Below, piece after piece: positions 8,446 through 16,637 of a DNA stretch of 64,000 nt. This stretch comes from Pontibacterium sinense. Its GTDB lineage: Bacteria > Pseudomonadota > Gammaproteobacteria > Pseudomonadales > Balneatricaceae. A program made the position numbers and the translations under genes. How positions within the stretch are numbered: the first letter of the stretch is position 1; each line of letters opens with the position of its first letter. The stretch spans positions 1 through 64,000 of the forward strand of contig NZ_JADEYS010000003.1 of the NCBI RefSeq assembly GCF_015209595.1, written 5' to 3'. The notes beneath the pieces are model-generated. The model did no database searches and was not told where the DNA came from. It was given only the letters and a program-made list of their open reading frames with translations.

Positions 8446-8931
8446 TCAGGCTTTACCGATTCTGCTCTGAGCACGATAGTGTCCGGCAGAGCCTTTTTGA
8501 TTGTAGAGCCGGTCTTTTGCGCTACGGCCACTCATGATGGATAGCAGCTGCTCTATGTTCTTGAGGTTGCGAGAACTGATCAATCCGTTGATTTTGTTGC
8601 TTTCCTGTAGTGAACTCAGCTTGTTCTGAAGCTTGCTCCAGGAGTCGTTAAGCACTGTTTGGGCTGTAGGTGGTGCTGTGGCGATCAGGTTGTTTACGCC
8701 TTCACTGTCAGGGCTGTAACCGAGGTTCTGAAGCAATGTGACACGATCCTTATTGAGCTCAAGGTATCGGGTCAATAGGGCTTGCTTCTGTTCGGTACTG
8801 TCCTGAATCTCTTCCAGCTGGCGACTGCTTAACGCGGTGCGTTCTGCATTGAGAAGGTTTTCCAGCTGTTCTAAAACAGAAATGCCCTGCATAAGCTGGG
8901 CATTAAAGTGTTTCAGTTGTTCTGTATTCAT
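8446..8931 (-). CDS. flgN: Flagellar export chaperone FlgN
   Basis: Cytoplasmic chaperone that holds the hook-filament junction proteins FlgK and FlgL and brings them to the export gate. The 161-residue product is almost wholly helical, with heptad-like N-terminal coils (ISVLEQLENLLNAER) and a Gln/Ser-rich middle, as in FlgNp proteins; length is slightly above the usual 140-155. It begins 10 bases after the flgM stop and has no obvious ribosome-binding site, so it is probably translationally coupled. Sequence conservation in this family is low; the call depends on fold features plus position next to flgM. Confidence 0.88.
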   Translation of the reverse strand: MNTEQLKHFNAQLMQGISVLEQLENLLNAERTALSSRQLEEIQDSTEQKQALLTRYLELNKDRVTLLQNLGYSPDSEGVNNLIATAPPTAQTVLNDSWSKLQNKLSSLQESNKINGLISSRNLKNIEQLLSIMSGRSAKDRLYNQKGSAGHYRAQSRIGKA

Positions 8932-8941
8932 GGGATATGAA

Positions 8942-9259
8942 TCAGCTCATTAGGCTTTCGTAGCGCATGATACCTTCAGCAACTCTCTGGCTGTTGACCT
9001 GGTAGGTACCGCCTTCAATCTCTGCTTTTAGTTTTTCAACACGTTCACTGTCCACGTCAGGGGAACTATTAAGTGTCTGCTCTGAGCGCAGAAGCGCTTT
9101 GGCAGTACTGCTCAGCTTGACGGTATCACCTGCGTTGGACGGTGTAGTGCTGCTTGCACCGCTGTCTTTACCGCTAACGGCAGATCCTGCGGGTTGCGCT
9201 ACTTTGCCACGAGAGCTGGCCGTCTGTGATGACGTCAAGCTCGAGTAGTCAATTACCAT
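8942..9259 (-). CDS. flgM: Anti-sigma-28 factor FlgM
   Basis: Binds and holds the flagellar sigma factor FliA until the hook is complete, then is exported. The 105-residue protein has a disordered Ser/Ala/Gly-rich N-terminal half and a C-terminal helical half (DTVKLSSTAKALLRS, then VEKLKAEIEGGTYQVNSQRVAEGI), which matches the FlgM consensus ending in the IA.GTY.V....VA..I pattern. AGGATT precedes the ATG. A near-perfect sigma-28 promoter lies 33 bases upstream, so FlgM is likely made as a late gene under control of its own target. Confidence 0.95.
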   Translation of the reverse strand: MVIDYSSLTSSQTASSRGKVAQPAGSAVSGKDSGASSTTPSNAGDTVKLSSTAKALLRSEQTLNSSPDVDSERVEKLKAEIEGGTYQVNSQRVAEGIMRYESLMS

Positions 9260-9291
9260 TCGTCCAATCCTCAGTACGTGTTATGCCTTAG

Positions 9292-9318
9292 CTATCGGCA
9301 TTCAGATTAAGAACTTGA
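9292..9318 (-). promoter_or_regulatory. Sigma-28 (FliA) promoter of flgMN
   Basis: Read on the minus strand: TCAAGTTC, 11 bases, GCCGATAG, against the enterobacterial consensus TAAAGTTT-N11-GCCGATAA (13 of 16). It is correctly oriented upstream of flgM. Confidence 0.88.
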
Positions 9319-9370
9319 GAAAAAAAATAAGATTTTTTGCCATTATAGCAGGCTGATTCAACACGGGCCA

Positions 9371-10084
9371 TTACGGTGTACGGACTAAACCGGGAGATAT
9401 AACAAATGCTTTAATAACCCGGCCCGATTTGTCATTGCGAACGGGGATTTGTTCTCCTTTTTTTCCGCTACGTAATGCCGTGCCAGAGGTGCGAATTGTA
9501 AGGCCGCCACGAGTAACTTCAATTATTACCGAGTCTTGTCGGAGAACAATAGTCGCTTCAGAGAGCATATTGTTCTTAATAACTTTTCCAGCGCTTAGAT
9601 TTCGTTTGGCGGCTTTTCCCGCGATCGCTCCAAACTCTGTGAAGAACTCTCCGCGTAAACGTGTGATGTCGGTTTCTATGCTTGTGACATCCTGTGCCTG
9701 AAGGGTCTGTCCTTTGCTAATTGCAGCGTTAGTGACCAAAACAGGTTTAGTTATCTGAACTTTGGCCGTCATATATATTTGCCAGCGCGGTTGAGAGCAG
9801 TTTGCGCGCAGGCTTACCCGGCTGCCGCCAGAATTGTTCGGTTTAAACTGGACAGGTTGTTTGCAGCTTACTAGTTTTACTCGGGAGCTGAGCGGATTGA
9901 GCTTAATTTGAATATTGGCTTCTGGGTGAATCTGCTGAAAATGGTTTTGAAGGAATGAGTTAGCGTCTTTTTCCAAGGCTTGATTATTCGCGGCTTGTAC
10001 TACTGAAACTGATAGGAAAAGAGTGGTCAGCAGCAAAAGTCGTGTTAAATTACGTTTAATCAAGGCGTCGTCCGGAGAGGGCAA
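9371..10084 (-). CDS. flgA: Flagellar P-ring assembly chaperone FlgA
   Basis: Periplasmic chaperone that helps FlgI assemble into the P ring around the rod. There is an N-terminal signal peptide (KRNLTRLLLLTTLFLSVSVVQA, probable cleavage after VQA) and a C-terminal SAF/ChapFlgA domain, recognisable from TKPVLVTNAAISKGQTLQAQDV and SAGKVIKNNML and the ending GLTIRTSGTALRSGKKGEQIPVRN. The start is uncertain: the frame has no ATG, and TTG codons at 10084 and 24 bases further in (before IKRN) are both possible; the second gives a cleaner signal peptide. Length 229-237. It is divergent from cheV with only 43 bases between. Confidence 0.92.
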   Translation of the reverse strand: MPSPDDALIKRNLTRLLLLTTLFLSVSVVQAANNQALEKDANSFLQNHFQQIHPEANIQIKLNPLSSRVKLVSCKQPVQFKPNNSGGSRVSLRANCSQPRWQIYMTAKVQITKPVLVTNAAISKGQTLQAQDVTSIETDITRLRGEFFTEFGAIAGKAAKRNLSAGKVIKNNMLSEATIVLRQDSVIIEVTRGGLTIRTSGTALRSGKKGEQIPVRNDKSGRVIKAFVISPGLVRTP

Positions 10085-10127
10085 GCTGTTTAGAAGGTCT
10101 TATTAATTTCCACGGGATAGAGAGATC

Positions 10128-11069
10128 ATGTCAGGTATCCTCGATAGTGTAAACCTGAGAACCCAGATGGTTGGTCAGAACCGGATGGAGTTGCTGTTGT
10201 TCGGTTTGGAGACAGACCAGCGCTTTGGTATCAATGTTTTCAAGGTGCGAGAAGTGTTGCAGTGCCCCGACTTGACTGAAGTCCCAAGGCAGACTTCAGC
10301 CATCAAAGGGATGGCCCACATTCGTGGTGAAACTATTCCTGTATTGGATCTGTCTGAGGCCGTTGGCCGTGATCCTGTACCGAAGGAAGAGCGCGTTAGA
10401 TGTTTTCTGATTGTCGTTGAGTACAACCGTCGGATACTGGCATTTTTGGTGCGCCGTGTTGATCGTATCTTGAACACACAGTGGGATCAGATTAATGCGC
10501 CTCCAGCTGAAATTGGCGTGGAAAACTATCTGACGGCGATTTTGGAATATGAAGGTAAGCTCATCGAGATTATCGACGTGGAGCAGATCCTCGCGGATCT
10601 GTATCCAACGTCAACCGAAGTGAGTCATGAAGTCGCAGATGCTGGTGTGCGTAAACAAGCCGAAGAGCATCAGGTGCTGATCGTTGATGATTCCTCGGTG
10701 GCTCGAAATCAAATGCGCCGCAGTCTGGAAGGGCTGGGCCTGAAAGTAACCTCGGCCAACAATGGGCGAATTGCCTGGGGTTTGCTGGAAGGTTTGCTGA
10801 GCAAAGGGATGGATCCGAATGAAGTCTTTTTGATGGTTATTTCTGATATCGAAATGCCAGAGATGGACGGATATACGCTGACATCAATGATTCGGGAAGA
10901 TGAGCGTACTCGGGATTTGCATGTTGTATTGCATACCTCATTGTCTGGTGGATTCAACGTTTCCATGGTTAAAAAAGTGGGAGCGAACGGGTTCCTTGCC
11001 AAGTTTGATCCGAACGAGCTTGCAGAGGTGGTTGTGAGACGTATCAGACAAGTTGAAGGTGGTAGCTGA
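10128..11069 (+). CDS. cheV: Chemotaxis coupling protein CheV (CheW-REC)
   Basis: Couples chemoreceptors to CheA and can be phosphorylated for adaptation. Residues about 15-165 form a CheW-like domain (FGINVFKVREVL, GMAHIRGETIPVLDL, ILEYEGKLIEIIDVEQIL). Residues about 180-310 form a receiver with acidic pocket LIVDDSS, phospho-acceptor Asp240 in VISDIEMPEMDG, and Lys in FLAKFDPNE. Length 313 fits CheV. AGAGAG precedes the ATG. It is the first gene of a cheV-cheR pair directly before the flg operons, the same arrangement as in Pseudomonas. Confidence 0.96.
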   Translation: MSGILDSVNLRTQMVGQNRMELLLFGLETDQRFGINVFKVREVLQCPDLTEVPRQTSAIKGMAHIRGETIPVLDLSEAVGRDPVPKEERVRCFLIVVEYNRRILAFLVRRVDRILNTQWDQINAPPAEIGVENYLTAILEYEGKLIEIIDVEQILADLYPTSTEVSHEVADAGVRKQAEEHQVLIVDDSSVARNQMRRSLEGLGLKVTSANNGRIAWGLLEGLLSKGMDPNEVFLMVISDIEMPEMDGYTLTSMIREDERTRDLHVVLHTSLSGGFNVSMVKKVGANGFLAKFDPNELAEVVVRRIRQVEGGS

Positions 11070-11073
11070 GCCT

Positions 11074-11943
11074 GTGGAAAAGGATAATCTTCTTGCGCCG
11101 CTGAGTCGCCGGAATTTCCAGATTAGTAATCAGGAATTTGAGCGCTTCAGTCGTTTTCTGGAAGACAGCTGTGGGATATTGCTGGCTGGACATAAGCAAT
11201 ATCTGGTGCAGAGCAGATTAGGCAAAATTATGCAGGATCAAGGTTGTGAGACCTTGACTCAGCTTGTTGATCGACTCTCCTCGCCCGCCGGAATGGCGCT
11301 AAAAGAGGGGGTTATTGATGCGATGACCACCAACGAAACGTTATGGTTTCGTGATGCGCATCCGTTCGAGATACTGAGAGACAAAATTTTGCCTGAGCGG
11401 GTCGCTGAAAATTCGGCGGGACGTTTGCGTATCTGGTCTGCAGCCTGTTCCACAGGACAAGAGCCTTATTCGGTGAGCATGATCTTGGATGAGTTTAAAC
11501 AGCTTCATCCAGGGTTGTTGCGCGGTGGGGCTGAGATTGTCGCGACCGATATTTCCAGTAACGTGCTTTCCCGGGCAAAAGGTGGGGAGTATGAAATGCT
11601 GGCTATTGGTCGAGGATTATCCAAGGAGCGTTTGCATCGCTTCTTCTCGGACCGTGGTGACGGCTGCTGGTCTGTTAATCCTGATATCAAATCCAGGGTT
11701 CGGTTTAACAGTTTAAACCTGCTGGGTTCATACACTAGTTTGGGACAGTTCGATGTTGTGTTTTGCCGCAACGTTCTGATCTACTTTTCGACAGAACGAA
11801 AAATCGAGATCCTCAGAAAAATTCATAAGACCCTGAAACCCGGCGGTTACCTGTTATTAGGAGCCTCGGAATCCCTGTCAGGTCTGAACGACTGTTATAA
11901 AATGATCCATTGCCGTCCCGGCATTATCTATCAGGCAATCTGA
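11074..11943 (+). CDS. cheR: Chemoreceptor glutamate methyltransferase CheR
   Basis: Transfers methyl groups from S-adenosylmethionine to receptor glutamates during adaptation. It has an N-terminal helical domain (SNQEFERFSRFLEDSCGI), the linker TNETLWFRDAHPFE, and a Rossmann domain with SAM motif RIWSAACSTGQEPYS, then IVATDISSNVL and FDVVFCRNVLIYF. I prefer the GTG at 11074 (289 residues, like the 286 of E. coli), five bases past the cheV stop with AAGGTGG upstream. A TTG at 11053 would overlap cheV and has no ribosome-binding site. Confidence 0.95.
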   Translation: MEKDNLLAPLSRRNFQISNQEFERFSRFLEDSCGILLAGHKQYLVQSRLGKIMQDQGCETLTQLVDRLSSPAGMALKEGVIDAMTTNETLWFRDAHPFEILRDKILPERVAENSAGRLRIWSAACSTGQEPYSVSMILDEFKQLHPGLLRGGAEIVATDISSNVLSRAKGGEYEMLAIGRGLSKERLHRFFSDRGDGCWSVNPDIKSRVRFNSLNLLGSYTSLGQFDVVFCRNVLIYFSTERKIEILRKIHKTLKPGGYLLLGASESLSGLNDCYKMIHCRPGIIYQAI

Positions 11944-11948
11944 TAGAG

Positions 11949-11973
11949 CCTCTTGCCGCTTGGCGGCAAGAGG
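11949..11973 (+). other. Perfect 11-bp hairpin after cheR, no T-tract
   Basis: CCTCTTGCCGC at 11949-11959 and GCGGCAAGAGG at 11963-11973 pair fully around a 3-base loop, five bases after the cheR stop. No run of T follows, so it is not a standard intrinsic terminator. It may protect the 3' end of the mRNA or slow polymerase before the flgB promoter. Confidence 0.6.
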
Positions 11974-12053
11974 GCGGTAGGTTGTTGCCGCATTCCTCTC
12001 GTTTTACCGTATTAAAAATTCTTAATATCCCGTAAATAGGGTCTTTTCTCTAA

Positions 12054-12070
12054 TTGGCATTGTTTTTGCT
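12054..12070 (+). promoter_or_regulatory. Sigma-54 promoter of flgBCDE
   Basis: TTGGCAT, then TGTTT, then TTGCT, with the invariant GG (12056-12057) and GC (12068-12069) separated by exactly 10 bases as in the -24/-12 consensus TGGCAC-N5-TTGCW. It lies 35 bases before the flgB ATG. Confidence 0.88.
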
Positions 12071-12104
12071 TTTTCTGTCTTAGATTCATTCCAGAGGCAA
12101 GGTT

Positions 12105-12503
12105 ATGGCAATTTCTTTCGATAAAGCACTAGGTATTCATGATGACGCGATGTTGTTGCGTAGTCAGCGTGCTGAAGTGATCGCAAATAATATTGCCAAT
12201 GCGGATACACCGAACTATCAGGCACGGGACATTGATTTTAAAAGTGTTCTGTCAGGTATTTCGAGTGACCCTAAGCTGCAGGTTGCAAAAACGGATGGCG
12301 GTCACGCCTCTGGGTTCCTGAATCCTGATATGGCGGCGGATCTGATGTATCGGATCCCGTCTCAAGCATCGGTGGATGGAAATACTGTAGAAGTACAAGA
12401 AGAGATGGCGAGCTACACTGAAAATGCCTTGGCTTTCCAGTCTTCTTTTACGTTTGTAGACAAAAAATTCAAAGGCTTGATGGCCGCCATTAAGGGTGAA
12501 TAA
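12105..12503 (+). CDS. flgB: Flagellar proximal rod protein FlgB
   Basis: Structural protein of the proximal rod, exported by the flagellar type III system. The 132 residues carry the rod/hook N-terminal signature (LRSQRAEVIANNIANADTPNYQARDIDF) and the C-terminal helix (MASYTENALAFQSSFTFVDKKFKGLMAAI) that together form the D0 coiled domain. Length is typical. AAGG precedes the ATG. It is the first gene of the flgBCDE group, with two bases to flgC. Confidence 0.97.
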   Translation: MAISFDKALGIHDDAMLLRSQRAEVIANNIANADTPNYQARDIDFKSVLSGISSDPKLQVAKTDGGHASGFLNPDMAADLMYRIPSQASVDGNTVEVQEEMASYTENALAFQSSFTFVDKKFKGLMAAIKGE

Positions 12504-12505
12504 GC

Positions 12506-12937
12506 ATGTCGCTGAGTAATGTATTTGGTATCGCAGGGTCGGCAATGAATGCTCAGACTGTGCGTCTGAACACCACCGCAAGTAACTTGGCGAATGCTGA
12601 GAGTATCAGCTCCAGCGTAGACGAAACCTACCGGGCGCGTAAGCCAGTATTTTCGTTGAAGGCTGCAGATCTGGACGCTCCGTTTGCACAGAGTGATGTA
12701 ACTCAGGCGCAAGGCGTAGAGGTGCTGGGTATTGTTGAAAGCGATGCGCCATTGCGTCAGGAGTACAACCCGAATCACCCGATGGCTGACGAAGAGGGGT
12801 ATGTGTATTACCCCAACGTCAATGTCGTGGAAGAGATGGCGGACATGATCTCGGCGTCACGCTCTTTCCAGATAAATGCTGAAATAATGAACACTGCCAA
12901 GCAGATGGTACAGCGTACCTTGTCTCTGGGTCAGTAA
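12506..12937 (+). CDS. flgC: Flagellar proximal rod protein FlgC
   Basis: Second proximal rod protein. It opens with SLSNVFGIAGSAMNAQTVRLNTTASNLANAESI and has the FlgC-typical motif PNVNVVEEMADMISASRSFQINAE near the C-terminus. Residue 143 is near the usual 134-147 range. The start codon lies two bases after the flgB stop, so coupled translation is likely. Confidence 0.97.
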   Translation: MSLSNVFGIAGSAMNAQTVRLNTTASNLANAESISSSVDETYRARKPVFSLKAADLDAPFAQSDVTQAQGVEVLGIVESDAPLRQEYNPNHPMADEEGYVYYPNVNVVEEMADMISASRSFQINAEIMNTAKQMVQRTLSLGQ

Positions 12938-12965
12938 TAGAATTTGAAACCTGAGGGTATAAGCC

Positions 12966-13652
12966 ATGGCTGATATTAATGGCGTAAACCAAAACACCAA
13001 CGTATTTGAACAAATCAATACGAAGAATACGCAGAACTCATCGGCGGCTGGGAAATCTGAATCGCAGCAAACCAGCGATATGTTTATGCAGCTGATGATT
13101 GCTCAGCTTAAGAACCAAAGCCCCACCAGTCCGGCTGATACATCTGATTTTATGCAACAGATTTCCAGTATGAGTACTGTGGAAAACATTGCGAATTTGA
13201 ATGTATCAGTGGAGAAAATGAGTAGCTCCCTGATGACCAGTCAGGCGGCGTTGCAGGCGTCGTCCATGGTCGGGCAAACCGCATACATTAAGACGGATAA
13301 GGGCGTGGTTTCAGGTGAAGAGGGTGTTAAGGGCGTCGTGTCTTTGCCCTCGAGTGCATCTGATGTGCGTATTTCGGTATATGACAAATCCGGAACGTTG
13401 GTTGATCGCTTTTCCTTAGGTGCTCAGGCTGCGGGGGATCATGATTTTGTCTGGCAAAAAGAAGGGACTGCTGCCGGTGAATATCGTGTGGTTGCCGAAG
13501 TCGAAGATGGTGATACGTTTAAGGTTGCGGAGAGCTTTATTGGTTATCCGGTTAACAGTGTCACGCTGGGGCAGAGCGGTATTGGCATGACAATTAATAC
13601 TGATGCTGGATCCGTTAGCATGAGTGATGTGCGACAGCTTGGTAAAGCTTAG
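12966..13652 (+). CDS. flgD: Flagellar hook-capping scaffold FlgD
   Basis: Caps the growing hook and is discarded when FlgK takes over. The N-terminal part has the signal QTSDMFMQLMIAQLKNQSPTSPADTSDFMQQISSMSTVENI. The C-terminal part is a FlgD Ig-like/tudor region (SDVRISVYDKSGTLVDRFSLG, GDHDFVWQ). Length 228 is normal. It lies between flgC and flgE, where it must be made with the hook subunit. Confidence 0.96.
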   Translation: MADINGVNQNTNVFEQINTKNTQNSSAAGKSESQQTSDMFMQLMIAQLKNQSPTSPADTSDFMQQISSMSTVENIANLNVSVEKMSSSLMTSQAALQASSMVGQTAYIKTDKGVVSGEEGVKGVVSLPSSASDVRISVYDKSGTLVDRFSLGAQAAGDHDFVWQKEGTAAGEYRVVAEVEDGDTFKVAESFIGYPVNSVTLGQSGIGMTINTDAGSVSMSDVRQLGKA

Positions 13653-13661
13653 GAGATAACA

Positions 13662-15752
13662 ATGGCAGGGTTTAATACAGCAATTACCGGTCTGAAATCA
13701 GCTCAAACAGATCTGGACGTCACCGGCAACAACATAGCAAATGCAAGCACCGTTGGTTTCAAAGCGTCTCGCACACAATTTGGCGATCTGTACGCGACCG
13801 CTGTTGTTGGTGCCGGATCCAGTAATACGCCCGGAGCCGGTGTAACGGTCAGCGGTATCGCGCAGGATTTTAGTAGTGGCACAGTGGAATTCACCAATTC
13901 CAACCTTGATTTGGCGATTAATGGCAGTGGTTTCTTTCAGCTAGATGATGGTAAGGGTGGCGTTACTTATACGCGTGCAGGTTCCTTTGAGTTGGATAAA
14001 GAGGGTTTTATCGTTTCAAAGAATGGTAAGAACTTGCAGGGATACGGTCTTGACGCGAAAGGTAATCAGCTGCCCTTGCGTGATTTGGCGGTTGATCAAA
14101 AAGAAAGCCTACCGCATGCAACTGAAAATATCGGATTGTCTTTCAATATAGATTCTACACTGGACTCTTCTAAGCTTGCGGCCGTGTACGACAAGAACAA
14201 CGCTAACTCTTTCAGCTATACCTCCACGATAGAAACGTTTGATAGTTTGGGTAATGCGCAGAATATTAAGTTTAACTTTGCCGAACAGCGGCCTGTTCGC
14301 GAAGTTTACACGTTTCAGCCGACGCAAGCTGCTGTTGGAGAGGTTCCGGTCGATGACTCCGGTGATCCAAACGCGAAGAATGCGCGACAGATAGACATAT
14401 CCGGTGTGGGCATCAAATGGGAAGAAGTATTGCCAGCTCTAACACCTAAAGTTTATAAACCCGACGCTGCGTCTATTGATGCATTAGAAGTAAAAGATCC
14501 TCGTATTGACGCAGATACCATCAGGTTTTCAGTTGGTGCGGCTGCGCCAGCGACAGCTCCTGTTCTGTTTATGGAGTTTAACTCTGAAGCCAGTGCTACA
14601 GGGGATCTGATCATTGCTCAGGAAGGCACGGGTGAGCTAAAAGCGACCAATCTTGCAGACGGAGAGCCTGCAACTCGTAAAGCGAACAAAATACAGTCCT
14701 TTGTTATTCATGATGACAGTGGTATCGCGACTCCAGTTAAGTTTACGGCAGCGGGTAAGCTAGCTAATGAAACAACACTGACTTTTGGTGGCGTTAGTAT
14801 TCCGCTCGATACGAAAATGGGCCCTGATGATGTGGGTGAAGCTATCGCCAATGCGCAGCAGAAAATCATCGAACTGAATCCAAAAATTGAAGCGGTTCAA
14901 TACAATACGGCTTCTAATACGGTGTACGTCACTTGGACAGCGGAAGCTGGGGAGGTCGACGACCTCATACCGACAGATACAAATTCTCTGCTGACCGGCG
15001 CATCCACCTCGCCAGAGCCCGCTTCGCAAAAAGGTGACAACAGCTTTATGAGTGTCTATCGGATGTACAGCTATCTGAATGACTCTCAACAGTTGAACGT
15101 CGGTAAGCGCGTTGACCCGGGTGAGTCGGGTTTTGATGCTAAGAAGACCGAGGTGGGTCCGGTTATTATCAAGTTTGATACGACCAACGGGACGCTGAAA
15201 TCGATTAACGGTGAAACCATTGCATCCGGCGGTGCGGTGCCTAAACTCACCATCTTGGGCGCTGACCCTGCGAATCCAGATGACACCTTGCTGCCTACCG
15301 ATACCGATAATCTAAAAGGTTTGCAGCTGGATATTACGGGTGCCAGTCAGTTTTCTTCTGCATCTATCGTGAAGAAGCAGACACAGGATGGTTACACCAA
15401 AGGTGATTTGATCGGCGTATCGTTTGAAGAAACGGGGCAGATGGTTGCAAGCTTTAGTAACGGTCAGCGTCAGAATCTTGGTTTGGTGGCGATTGCGACA
15501 TTTGAAAACCAGTCTGGATTGCAGCCTAGCGGTGATACTGAGTGGTTGGCCTCTCTGACGTCTGGGCAGGCGATTCTCAACCCGCCCGGCACGGGGCTGA
15601 ACGGTACGTTGAGATCTGCAGCGCTTGAACAATCCAATGTGGATCTTTCCGAAGAGTTGGTTAGCTTGATTGAAGCGCAACGTAACTTTCAGGCGAACTC
15701 TAAGACCCTGGAAACACTGAATACAGTGACGCAGAATATTTTACAGATCTGA
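13662..15752 (+). CDS. flgE: Flagellar hook protein FlgE, enlarged
   Basis: Subunit of the universal-joint hook. The N-terminus (FNTAITGLKSAQTDLDVTGNNIANASTVGFKASRTQFGD) and C-terminus (NLGLVAIATFENQSGLQPSGDTEW..., then EQSNVDLSEELVSLIEAQRNFQANSKTLET) are canonical. At 696 residues it is much longer than the 402 of Salmonella. The extra mass lies between about 180 and 510 and contains acidic, beta-rich sequence, so it probably forms additional outer domains (D2 and beyond). The gene ends in a strong terminator. AGGAG precedes the ATG. Confidence 0.96.
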   Translation: MAGFNTAITGLKSAQTDLDVTGNNIANASTVGFKASRTQFGDLYATAVVGAGSSNTPGAGVTVSGIAQDFSSGTVEFTNSNLDLAINGSGFFQLDDGKGGVTYTRAGSFELDKEGFIVSKNGKNLQGYGLDAKGNQLPLRDLAVDQKESLPHATENIGLSFNIDSTLDSSKLAAVYDKNNANSFSYTSTIETFDSLGNAQNIKFNFAEQRPVREVYTFQPTQAAVGEVPVDDSGDPNAKNARQIDISGVGIKWEEVLPALTPKVYKPDAASIDALEVKDPRIDADTIRFSVGAAAPATAPVLFMEFNSEASATGDLIIAQEGTGELKATNLADGEPATRKANKIQSFVIHDDSGIATPVKFTAAGKLANETTLTFGGVSIPLDTKMGPDDVGEAIANAQQKIIELNPKIEAVQYNTASNTVYVTWTAEAGEVDDLIPTDTNSLLTGASTSPEPASQKGDNSFMSVYRMYSYLNDSQQLNVGKRVDPGESGFDAKKTEVGPVIIKFDTTNGTLKSINGETIASGGAVPKLTILGADPANPDDTLLPTDTDNLKGLQLDITGASQFSSASIVKKQTQDGYTKGDLIGVSFEETGQMVASFSNGQRQNLGLVAIATFENQSGLQPSGDTEWLASLTSGQAILNPPGTGLNGTLRSAALEQSNVDLSEELVSLIEAQRNFQANSKTLETLNTVTQNILQI

Positions 15753-15779
15753 CGACAGAGTTTGTTTGACTACGAAATT

Positions 15780-15802
15780 AAGAGGCCTTTGGCCTCTTTT
15801 TT
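15780..15802 (+). terminator. Rho-independent terminator after flgE
   Basis: AAGAGGCC/GGCCTCTT stem with a 3-base TTT loop, running into a six-T tract. It separates flgBCDE from flgFGHIJKL and explains why flgF has its own promoter. Confidence 0.9.
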
Positions 15803-15807
15803 CGTTT

Positions 15808-15825
15808 TTGGCGCATATATTGCTA
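15808..15825 (+). promoter_or_regulatory. Sigma-54 promoter of flgFGHIJKL
   Basis: TTGGCGC followed by ATATA and TTGCT; GG (15810-15811) and GC (15822-15823) are 10 bases apart. It begins within a few bases of the flgE terminator and lies 40 bases before the preferred flgF start. Confidence 0.87.
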
Positions 15826-15865
15826 ATACCTATGAAGCGGCAATCCTGACGATATGGGAATGGGT

Positions 15866-16609
15866 ATGGATAAAGTGCTTTATATAGGTATGAGCGGTGC
15901 GCGAGAGAATATGCTCTCGCAACAAGCGCATGCCAACAACTTAGCCAATGCAACAACCACCGGTTTTAAGGCTGATCTGGCGCAAGCCCGCGCTATGCAG
16001 GTTTTTGGCGAAGGGCATCCGTCTCGTGTTTATGCCATGAGCGAGCGTCCGGCAACCAATACTGATTCAGGCACACTCATTGAAACCGGTCGTCAGCTGG
16101 ATGTTGCGATTCAGGGTGAAGGTTGGATTGCTGTTCAGGCCCCTGACGGTACCGAAGGTTATACCCGTGCAGGTGAGCTGCAGATTGATGCCCAGGGGCG
16201 GATAGTGACCGGCAGTGGTTTGCCGGTTATCGGCAATGGCGGTGCGCCTATTACCTTGCCACCCATTGAGCAGATCGATATTGCTAACGACGGCAGCATT
16301 ACTGTACGTGAGCAGGGCACAGCAGCTACAGAGTTGATCCTTGTGGATTCGATCAAGATGGTGAAGCCAGAGCCTGGCACGTTGTTTAAAGGAGTGGATG
16401 GCTTGATGCGTACCGATAATCAGCAACCGCTGATACCCGCGTTGGATGTGCAGATTCGTTCTGGTTATCTGGAGTCGAGCAATGTGAACGGTGTCAGCGA
16501 GCTGACAGGCATGATTACGCTGGCTCGCCAGTTTGAAATGCATGTCAAAATGATGAAAACCGCTGAAGATAATTCCACCGCAGCGACCAAAATTTTGCAG
16601 CTGAGCTGA
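15866..16609 (+). CDS. flgF: Flagellar proximal rod protein FlgF
   Basis: Rod protein. It begins DKVLYIGMSGARENMLSQQAHANNLANATTTGFKADLAQ and ends with VNGVSELTGMITLARQFEMHVKMMKTAEDNS, the paired helices of rod proteins. I choose the third ATG of a run at 15854, 15860 and 15866: it gives the family's usual start (MDKxLY) and leaves GGGA six bases upstream. The product is 247 residues, against 251 in E. coli. Confidence 0.96.
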   Translation: MDKVLYIGMSGARENMLSQQAHANNLANATTTGFKADLAQARAMQVFGEGHPSRVYAMSERPATNTDSGTLIETGRQLDVAIQGEGWIAVQAPDGTEGYTRAGELQIDAQGRIVTGSGLPVIGNGGAPITLPPIEQIDIANDGSITVREQGTAATELILVDSIKMVKPEPGTLFKGVDGLMRTDNQQPLIPALDVQIRSGYLESSNVNGVSELTGMITLARQFEMHVKMMKTAEDNSTAATKILQLS

Positions 16610-16637
16610 TATAGAAACGGATACCGGAGAATAAAAA

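Noticed and set aside
11053-11073. TTG at 11053 as the cheR start
   Set aside because: It would overlap cheV by 17 bases, lacks a ribosome-binding site, and the GTG at 11074 gives a normal CheR length.
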